From Allium sativum (Eukaryota; Streptophyta; Magnoliopsida; Asparagales; Amaryllidaceae), in the NCBI GenBank assembly GCA_030737875.1, contig CM060912.1, forward strand, positions 884,903,199 through 884,967,198: a DNA stretch of 64,000 nt. The letters run 5' to 3'. Made by a program: the position numbers and the translations under genes. The notes beneath the pieces were generated by a model that had not been told where the DNA came from, did no database searches, and was given only the letters and a program-made list of their open reading frames with translations. Shown piece by piece: positions 55,526 to 64,000 of the stretch; the stretch's first letter is position 1, and the number at the start of each line of letters is the position of its first letter.

Positions 55526-58214
55526 TGTGACGGCCCGCCCCGCACCAACCGACATTTACTCCAAAAGTGCGCTGTACACATGTCCAGTTAGCACGGAACG
55601 GGTCGCCAAAAGGGAAAGGAGGAAGGAAATGAACATACAAGTAACCTGTAGAATGTCTCACAGCGCATGGAACAAAATATAATAATAACATACTTGACAT
55701 GAAACAGGAGAGACAGTGCATAAGCTGAAAATCAGAACTAAACATCAAAGCAGCGGAAATCCAAAGTACAGCTTATTACAACATTCAAACTGTCTCAAAG
55801 CAAAGCAAGATAAAGGAGGTACACTACTAATGCCCAAGTAGCGACCACCAACGACACAGGGAGAATGTGTATATATATATAATACGTGGAAGCCTCCTGC
55901 CTGCCTCCGAATCAGCTACTCGCGCATCACCAGCTAACCTGTCTCTAGTCTGCTCGTGTGAGCACCCAGAGAAATAAGAGGAGACATAAAACTCTGGGTC
56001 AGACATAAAGCCTAGTATGAGCGATAAGCATCTAAAGTGAACAATAACAGGTAGACTAAAACATACCTGAACCTGGACCTGCAACCAAAGAGTTAGCACT
56101 ACATACTGTACAACACTCTAAGGTATCATATCAAATAGTGTAAAGATACGGAGGTGGGGGAGGTGTGCATGTCATAATGATGGTAAACAATCAAGCATAG
56201 CATCCATCCTCACATCTCTCACTCAGTGCGTAAAGCATACGATATTCACCACTTCGATCACCCAACATTCCTTGCTACGATCACTTTGCCCTATGAAGTC
56301 ATAAATGGCTTCACTGCACTGATAACGTAGCCACTAATTCCTCGCTATGTCCACTTGCCCCATGGAGTTATTCACCCCATCTGCGCTGGCTCATAGCCTT
56401 ACCAATCCTTACTATGTCCACTTGCCCCATGGAGTTATTCACCCCATCTGCGCTGGCTCATAGTCTTACTACGCATCACCTTGCCCCTCAGGTCATAATG
56501 ACCCTACTGCACTGATAACGTAGTCTTGCTACCATCACTTTGCCCCTCAGGTCATAATGACCCTACTGCACTGATAAGTAGCCATCATCCATTCTTAGTG
56601 GTGAATCGAAGTTATGAACGTCGACAACTCCTTAGCACACGTCCCGCAGCAAAGTCCAACCATGAAGTGAACTCATTAGTTCCCCACTGGTTCCGGGATC
56701 CTGAGCTCTAACTTCCATTTGGACTACCTTTGCATCTCGGGTTATTGGTCATCACAATCGAATCGGATCGGATCAGCCTTCACATTCTTCATCGGATCGG
56801 ATCGGCTTAGTTCGGATCGCCAACACCCCATGCGGATCGAATCGTGTTCCTCCAGCGCGCGGCTCCTTCTCCTGGCTCGGATCGGCGTCACCACTTCGGA
56901 TCGGATCGTGGTCACCCATTCGGATCGGGTCGGGGTTCCTCCTTCAAGTCAGTTCGTGCTTTCCCCGCTGGTCGGATCGGGTCGGGTGCAACTTCCCAGA
57001 TGGTCATCTCGTGAACTTCTGAAATGGATCGGTTCGTGCTCCTCCCTTCGGATCGTTGCGCCTCATCAATCTGGATCGGATCGTGGAGAGGATTCGCGAT
57101 CGGGGGTGAACATGCGGATCGCTGTCTTCGGATCGGATCATGGCATATGTCCACGATCGATTCGGGTCGGGAAGTCCGATCCGATCCCACTTGCACTTCC
57201 TGCAGTCCTTCCAGCGAGCAGTTTACGCCATTCGACGGCGTTTTTGACCAAACTAACACTTCTAAACAATCACAAAGCATACCATATAGTCATAACAACA
57301 TACATAATCAACCCCAAACATCAAAACATCAACATGATAGGCTAAAATGGATCAAACATACCCAAAATCCCAAATTTCCCCTTAAGCATACTTAGGTGAA
57401 ACTAATGATAGGATTATCAAAACTTAACCAAATTAACCCAAATTCATATCAGAGATCTAAAACATCATTCCGAATTTTATAAACATTTTTCCAGAATTTT
57501 ATCATGTTTAAATTTGCTAATTAACACTAATCAACCTTAATTAGCCATAATTAGTGCAAAACTAAGCAAATCACTCACCTTAGCCACAAAATAAACTAAG
57601 ATCTGAAATGATTCTCTGATTTGATGCGAATTTCAATACCAAACAGCAGCTCTTTTGTTGATTTGGTGAAGATCCTTCTTGATTAGGGGTTGCTAAGCCA
57701 AATCCTTAACCTAAAGGTGATTTGGAGGTGATTTAGAGGTTGGAGGCCATTGTTAGGGTTCCTTGGTGATAAGTGGAGGCTAGAAAACTGAAATGGAATG
57801 ATTCTCCATCTCATTTCAGCCCTCCCATAACCCTAATCCCGAAATGGGTTATGGGCCTACTCACTAATCACCCGATTTGGCCCGGTTAAGCAGTTTTTTC
57901 ACCCTCCAAACCTTGTTTCAGCCATATCTCCCAAACGGTAAGTCCGTTTGGCTATTATGACCACTCTACGGAAAGAGAAACCATCAAACGAATCAAATGG
58001 AAGTGGTTTCAGGTCAAAATTCCTTTCCAATCAAAAGTTATGGCCAAAACAGTACCAACTAGGGGCAAAATGGTCATTTAAAAATCGACAAAAATCATAA
58101 GCATGGGAAATGACTCTAATAGACGTTTCCCAAAGTTACATGACCATACGACTTCACATGGGAAAGAAATAAATATTCTACGATCCTATGATGTGTAGAA
58201 TACGGGTCGTTACA
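55526..58214 (-). repeat. El3 5' LTR (2.69 kb)
   Basis: Near-identical to 48154-50786, except that it carries an additional 56-bp module unit (about 56520-56575), a shorter TA run (55868-55881) and scattered single-base changes. Donor-like GGTGAGT is the reverse complement of 57573-57579. Confidence 0.96.
56274..56582 (-). repeat. Stem-loop module array, El3 5' LTR (5 modules)
   Basis: Outer stems, all perfect: GCTACG (56274)/CGTAGC (56326); GCTATG (56344)/CATAGC (56392); ACTATG (56411)/CATAGT (56459); ACTACG (56468)/CGTAGT (56519); GCTAC (56528)/GTAGC (56578). Every change in a 5' stem is matched in its 3' partner. Module lengths are 58, 54, 54, 57 and 55 bp. Confidence 0.9.
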
Positions 58215-58219
58215 GCATA

Positions 58220-58610
58220 GGTTATCTGTTCTTGAATGCATAGGTTAATATATTATAGCACTTTAAAGCGCTACCGTTTATGATTTCACTGTAAAAATCA
58301 TATCTTTTTCGTTTCTTGTCGAAATCCAGTGAAACAAGAGACAGTGGACTCGTGTGGACGTCTTCTACATTCTAGAAGAGACCGCATATTTTTCTGAGCC
58401 TTCTGCTATTTTTGGTGGAGTGGAACCCAATGTGAGATTTCTAATTTATAAAAGATATGAAGAACGATGATGTATAAATTATATGGTCGATGTATGGGTT
58501 ATATAAGCGTTGTACACCTCATGTATAAGCATTGTATAAGTTGTACGTTCGATGTATAAGTTATATATGCGTTGTAAAAATCATATATGTATTGAAATAG
58601 AAGTGAATTG

Positions 58611-58650
<40 letters not shown>

Positions 58651-58680
58651 GCCCCTTGTCCACAAACCATGGACGATATT
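58220..58680. other. Unassigned sequence with short repeats and (TA)19
   Basis: This follows the El3 target. A near-palindrome agcactttaaagcgct lies at 58257-58272, and a 21-bp direct repeat of 46113-46133 at 58276-58296. Variants of gatgtataagttatat recur at 58468-58590, with (TA)19 at 58612-58649. No gene is seen. Confidence 0.6.
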
Positions 58681-58800
58681 TATTGGTTGTGATTGGTGTG
58701 AAAATTGATTGATAACGAATGGTTGATTGTGATTGTTTGTGGTTGATATTGGTTGATTGTGGTTGAAAAATACCCATTTTTGGTTGAGAAATATTTGGTT
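58681..58800. repeat. ggttgattgtg simple repeats
   Basis: Short degenerate repeats of ttggttgattgtg, about seven copies over 120 bp. Confidence 0.7.
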
Positions 58801-59049
58801 GAAACTACATAGGATTAGTTTGTGGAAATGAAATAAATATACATGCCGCCTGCGTGCGAACTAGATGAATGATTCCCCATTGTCAAAAACCGCGAGGTTT
58901 TAAGGTAGAGCGAGGAGCCGTACTAGGGACGGTCCCGGTTTTAACTACCCTGCTGTTATGCTGCCGAAATTTTGAATGATATACATGTGTTTGAATTATT
59001 TTCATTCGTTGGATTGAAATTCATGTGTTGAATGGTATTCGTGTTATAA

Positions 59050-59335
59050 ATATAAAAATCACATTTTTATCATCTATATGAACTATATAAAATAATCTTG
59101 TTTTGAAAGAAATTGTTTTATAATAAAAATCCTATTTTTATTACCTATATGAACTATATAAAATAATAGTGTTTTGAAATGAATTGTTCTACAATAAAAA
59201 TCACATTTTTATGATATACATGAGTTGTTAAATATAGTGAAGTGTTGAAATAGAAGACAGTTTGATAAAAATATCATTTTTATCAAAAGTATGAAATTCA
59301 TATGGTTTTGAAATCGAAGAATCGATATATATATA
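59050..59335. repeat. 71-73 bp tandem repeat, about four copies
   Basis: The core ataaaaatcacatttttat is itself palindromic. It starts near 59052, 59123, 59193 and 59265, and is followed by atgaactatataaaataat and gttttgaaa. Copies 1-3 are close; copy 4 is diverged. Confidence 0.8.
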
Positions 59336-59359
59336 TTTTAAATAGAATTGAAATATATC

Positions 59360-62300
59360 GAATAACAACGCTGCAGTTCGTATTTTGAAATTGTGATTTC
59401 AAATGATTAGTACGGGAGATCCGACCATCGGATTTTCCTGAAATCGCAACCGTTGGGTTCGCTTTGGAAAAATATTTCCAACGGCACCAACTTTGTAAAA
59501 ATCCAACGGTTGGATTGTCTGGAATGTTTAATTCAAATCTGAAGAAAAATAGCGCCAGAATCGATTATATTTATATAAAAAAATATAATTATATTTAATC
59601 GAATAATGACGCTGCAGTTCGTATTTTGAAATCGAAACTTCAAACGATTATACCGGGAGATCCGACCATCAGATTTTCCCGAAACGGGAAACGTTGGATT
59701 CGTTTTGAAAAGATCTTTCTAATGATGTAAATTTTGTGAAGATCCAACGGTTAGATTTTCAGATATGTGTAAACCAAATCTGAAGAAAAACAGCGCCACG
59801 GCCGCATTATGGCCCGAAGCGTCGTTTTGAATAAATTGGCTATTTTAAAATAAATAAAAATAGCGATAAATCGTTATAAAATATCATAAACGATATGGAA
59901 TGGGAATAAACTGAATTTGCTCGATTTATGTGGTATTTGATGGTTGAATGTGTTTGGTATGAAAATTACATTAAAGAACAAAATTGGTGTTGTCGAATGA
60001 TTTAACCATTGAAATAAATTGATTTGAAATTCTAAATTTACGTGAATTATTTGAAAAGGCCGAGTTAATTCTCATTTCAAATAATTGACCGACGATTGAA
60101 AGTCGAAGATGAAGACGGTGGTCGAAGACCGGAGATCTTTACCTCGTTTGGATGGTAACCGAGGTCCTGATTGGGAGGCATCCCAAAATATGGATAATGA
60201 GTGGTGATCGTCCAGACGTACGTGGTGATCGATGGGTTTGCGAGGTATATAGTGCCTCCGGTTTCGTTCAGACCCAGAACGGACTTGTAAATGGACTGTA
60301 TGTCTGGCATTGGATTATATTCTATATTGATTGATCTCTATTAAATATACATCTGTTTGGCGGCGGAGAATTTATTCTTTTGCTTAACGCCCTTCTCTGA
60401 AACGCATGAGCTCAGAGGTTGTATATCGATGGAGATCATTCGCATGGCATGAATTGCTAGTGTGGCATGCCTAAGTGGCAAATGATCAAGGCTTCTGTTG
60501 AAAAGCAAAGTCTTGTAGTGATGATCAAAGCACCGCCTGTGTGGCATAGCTTTGTGTATAACGTGAATTCGCGAACCTCATACCCCGGTATGAGCCAGAA
60601 ACGGGAGAGGACATTAGGGAGGGCTTGCGTTTCTTTCTAGCTAGGAGTTGTGTCAGTGTTTTTACATGGTCTGACATTTTACTTATGTGGTTGTTACTGT
60701 TGCGAGGCGCCTCGGTTAGATCGGATGATCCGGGTCCGATGGAGTCATTCGTTGGCTCATTTGCGCCCCATAGGGCGGGGAGACGTATTGCTCAGACATT
60801 TTAATCCACATCGGTGGACCGGCCCTGACGATCCAAGGGTCACTCGAGCTCTGATCCTGAGACATGGTAGGCTAGATTGTCTCGAATTCGGTAAGGACTA
60901 TCTTTTGCCTTGGTTCATGACGGAAATCCAATTTCCAAATACGTGACTGTGCGGTTTTGATTGTATATCTATATGGCGACATGATATATGGTACCCATGC
61001 CGTCTATGATTGATGGTTATGATTTGAAATTGCTTTTGAAACCTATAAACACTAGTAATAATATCAAATGCTTTTGTTTTATTCGTATCAAGCATATTTT
61101 GGCCATTATAAGGTAAAACTCTATCCTCCGGTTTGCGTTGCATTGTGTGATGGGAACTGAGTCTTATAGTGGCTTCATTTTTTATAAAAAGCATTGCGTT
61201 GTTTGAAAGAAAGATTTGTTTTAAAGCACTGACAATCCAATGGAGTAAACCCGTTCCACGAAAGTGGCGTGGTCCTGTGATTAGCCATATTATAAATGTG
61301 ATGAGTAGATTTCTCATACTAGTCCCATGACTGACTCGTAGTTTGTTTCACTTTCAAACTCTAGTGCCCCTTTTTCTACACGGGCAGCCTTGTATTCAGG
61401 TTTAGCTGGTTCTTTCTGGATAGCTGGAGCTGAAGATGGATTCTATCATTTATCTCTTTTTATGCTGTTCAGCTCCTATTGTACATTATGTTTGTTTTCC
61501 GCTGTAGATATTTATGTATATCTGAACTGTATTTTTACTAAGTATGATCCTGTATACTGTGTAACTATAATGATTACTCTTATCCAGTATATTCTATTGT
61601 TCATTATCTGGTGTATTTATTTAATTCTGTTCTGCTATTATCTGTTTTATATTCCAAATATAACCCTTGTCTTCGTCAGTACGGGGTTTGGGGTCGTCTT
61701 AAAATTGTTGGGTTTGCTTTGGAAATATCTTTCCAACGACACCAACTTTGTAAAGATCCAATGGTTGGATTTTCAGATATGTTTAAATCAAATCTAAAGA
61801 AAAACAGCACCACGTCCGCGTTATGGCCTGAAGCGTCGTTTGAATGAATTAGCTATTTTTAAATAAATAAAATAGCGATAAATCATTATGAAATATTATA
61901 AACTATATGGAATGGAAATAAACCGAGTTTACCCGGTTTATTGGATATTTGATGGTTGAATACGTTTGGCGTGAAAATTACATTAAAGAACAGAGTTATT
62001 GATGCCGAATAATTTAACCATTGAAGTGAATTGATTTGAAATTCTAAATATACATGAATTATTTGAAAAGGCCAAGTTAATTCTCATTTCAAATAAATGA
62101 TCGACGGTTAGAAGTCGAAGAGTTGAAAACGGTGCAAGACCGACGATCTTCACATCGAATGGATGGGTGCTACTGATGCTCATGATGGGAGTAGCTACCT
62201 TGAAGGGGGCTAAAGTGGTAGCCGCCCGGATGTACTTGTTAATTGTATGGATATGTGAGGTATAGGGTGCCTCTGGTTTCGTTCAGACCCATAACGGACT

Positions 62301-63581
62301 TGTAAATGGATGTGTCTCTGACGTTGTATATTGACAACGTGGCATGCAGAGATGTTGTGATCAAAGCTTTTGTTGAAAAACATAGATTTGTGGTTGATGA
62401 TCAAAGCACGACTTTGAATAGCTAGCTTTGTGTTTAGCGTTGTTTCGCTAGCCTCACACCACGGTATGAGCCAGAAACGGGAGAGAACATTAGGGAGGAC
62501 CTGCGTTTCTTTCTAGCTAGGAGTGGTGTTTTGGGTTTGACACGCCCGGGCATTTTACTTATGTGGATGATGGATAGCGAGGAGCCTCGGTTAATTTGGT
62601 CTCTTCGGAGCTGATGATTTGGTCGGATATGACTAGTTGACGCCCCATAGGGGGAACGCAGTGTTCAGGCATTATAATCCACATCGAATGGACCGGCCCT
62701 GACGATCCAAGGTGCAGTTGTGGTTGTTCATGAGATACTGGCTAGAGCGTCTCGAAGCGGTAAGGACGATCCCTTGCCTTGACTCATGACGGAAAATCCA
62801 ATTTCCAAATACGACACCGTGCGGTTTTGATTGTATATCTATATATGGCGACATGATATATGATACCCATGCCGTTTATGATTGATATTTATGATTGAAA
62901 TTGTTTTTGAAACATATAAACACTAGCAATAATATCAAATGATTTGTTTTGCTCGTATCAAGCATATTTTGGCCATTATAAGGTAAAACTCTATCCTCCG
63001 GTTTGTGTTGCATTGTGTGATGGGAACTGAGTCTTATAATGGCTTCATTTTTATAAAAAAGCATTGCGATGTTTAAAATATTTACTTGTTTTAAAAGCAC
63101 CGGCAATCCAATGGAGTAAACCCGTTCCGTCTTAGCGGCGTGGTCCTGTGATTGGCCATATTATAAAGTAAGTTAAGTAGATTTCTCATACCAGTCCCAT
63201 GACTGACTTGTAGTTTGTTTCACTTGCAAACTCGGGAGCCCCTATTTCTACATGGGCAGCCTTGTATTCAGGTTTTAGCAGGCTCTTTCTGGAAAGCTGG
63301 AGCAGAAGATGGATTCTATCATTTATCTCTTTTTATGCTGTTCAGCTCCTATTGTACATATTATGTTTTGTTTTCCGCTGTAGACATTTATGTATAGCTG
63401 AACTGTATTTGTACTAAGTATGATCCTGTATACTGTGTACCTCTGATGTTTATATTTATCCAGTGATTTTGTTTTACATTATCTGGTGTATTTATTTATT
63501 TATGTTCTGCTGTTATTTGTTTATTTGTTATATTCCAAAGATTACCCTTGCCACCGTGGAACGGGGTGTGGGAACGTCACA
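59360..63581 (+). repeat. LTR 'F' (plus strand) with internal 2 kb tandem duplication
   Basis: It ends gaacgtcaca at 63581, three bases before a primer site. Sequence from about 59700 to 61690 recurs, diverged, at about 61700-63581: matching blocks at 60064/62075, 60470/62342, 61133/62993 and 61390/63250. A smaller duplication of 241 bp starts with cgctgcagttcg at 59369 and 59610. It is homologous to LTR B. The 5' end is not identified. ORFs such as 60650-60946 and 61390-61797 are not conserved between copies and are not real genes. Confidence 0.7.
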
Positions 63582-63584
63582 ACG

Positions 63585-63595
63585 TGGTATCAGAG
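63585..63595 (+). other. Primer binding site of element F
   Basis: TGGTATCAGAG follows the LTR F end by three bases, but the next base is A, not C, and no typical continuation follows. Confidence 0.65.
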
Positions 63596-64000
63596 AAAAA
63601 TTTATTAATATAAAGTGATATTCTTGTATTATGATGGAATTGTTGTAATAAGCAATGAAATGTTCTTCTGTTTGTGTTCCGATGTGGCTTGTCCTCAAAG
63701 CAATTCGTGCTTTCCTTCACGAGGAAGTTCGGGATTAGACGATTTGTTTATGTACACACAGTTGACTGATATTGAGTGGGACGATAAATTTTACACATCG
63801 CCCAACTACACAAATAAAGCCTATGTTTTCAAACAAGAAAACATAGGCTTTATTTGTGCAGTTGGGCGACGTGTAAAATTGCTACTTGCATAATACCATA
63901 TAAAATAGTACTAAAGCTACTTGCATAATACCACATAAACCACTTGCATAAAACACAATTCGTAGATTCATTTCAAATATACAACTGTATACATCACAAT
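63596..64000 (+). other. Start of element F interior, with hairpin and short repeats
   Basis: The block gttgtaataagcaatgaaa (63642) resembles LTR B at 12969, so this stretch may be rearranged LTR. A 94-bp hairpin lies at 63787-63880, and copies of gctacttgcataatacca at 63881 and 63916. No coding region before the window ends. Confidence 0.5.
63787..63880. repeat. Near-perfect 94-bp hairpin
   Basis: Arms 63787-63830 and 63837-63880 (44 nt each) pair at 42 positions around the 6-base loop aaacaa. The arm start resembles 9257-9275 of LTR B. It could be a foldback end, a small-RNA source, or a MITE remnant. Confidence 0.9.

Larger units (their letters stand above)
48154..58214 (-). mobile_element. 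El3: young Ty3/gypsy chromovirus, minus strand
   Basis: LTRs are 48154-50786 and 55526-58214, with TSD gcata at 48149-48153 and 58215-58219. The LTRs differ by one 56-bp repeat unit and few substitutions, so insertion was recent. Ends are TGTAACGACC and CCGTCACA. The interior holds primer site, gag, protease, RT, RNase H, integrase and a polypurine tract. Only two lesions are seen: a one-base frameshift in gag and one in-frame stop in integrase. The target was a short tandem repeat containing tgaatgcataggtta. Confidence 0.97.

Noticed and set aside
60650..60946. 98-codon ORF, and 61390-61797 (135 codons)
   Set aside because: Both lie in LTR F; the duplicated copies at about 62550-62790 and 63250-63660 do not keep the frames. 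No family similarity.

Overview
The window is repeat-dense, intergenic plant nuclear DNA; no host gene is recognisable. The kingdom is inferred from the families present: Ty3/gypsy chromoviruses with 2.6-3.0 kb LTRs, an initiator-Met-tRNA primer site and a C-terminal chromodomain-like tail (closest by my recollection to the Tekay/Del clade); LARD-like long LTRs with a non-coding interior; and a LINE relic with a zf-RVT-like region. Composition is AT-rich. The species cannot be told from the sequence.

Layout. (1) 1-8339: minus-strand chromovirus 'El1', running off the left edge, with decayed gag-pol that has lost RNase H and the integrase zinc finger. (2) 8345-13091: a very long plus-strand LTR ('B'), truncated by El1, abutting a minus-strand LTR piece ('C', 13092-13966). 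(3) 13967-16300: unassigned AT-rich DNA. (4) 16300-18795: LINE relic. (5) About 19.2-44.5 kb: a non-coding LARD-like element 'D', whose LTR holds a nest. The 4.9 kb palindromic insertion 'P' (23658-42478, TG...CA ends, 2 kb inverted arms) sits in LTR D. Chromovirus 'El2' (24679-38630) sits in P, and a solo El1-family LTR (26543-29521) sits in El2. Target-site duplications and preserved empty sites in sister copies document the order of events, giving four levels. (6) 44527-46081: 5' part of LTR 'E'. (7) 46082-48120: unassigned DNA bounded by 35-bp inverted repeats. (8) 48154-58214: 'El3', a young minus-strand chromovirus with nearly identical LTRs, 5-bp TSD gcata, and gag-pol broken by only one frameshift and one stop. 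(9) 58220-64000: tandem repeats, then LTR 'F' with a 2 kb internal duplication, a primer site at 63585, and a near-perfect 94-bp hairpin.

What stands out. The LTRs of El1, El2 and El3 carry tandem stem-loop modules of 54-100 bp whose stems differ between copies by paired, compensatory changes. In El3 the outer stem reads GCTACG/CGTAGC, GCTATG/CATAGC, ACTATG/CATAGT and ACTACG/CGTAGT in successive modules. The same LTRs have CpG-rich perfect hairpins about 200-370 bp from their 5' ends and a GGTGAGT-like splice-donor consensus downstream of the TATA box. The palindrome P looks like an inverted dimer of the U3 end of an LTR, inserted with a 5-bp duplication. These are the candidates for something undescribed.
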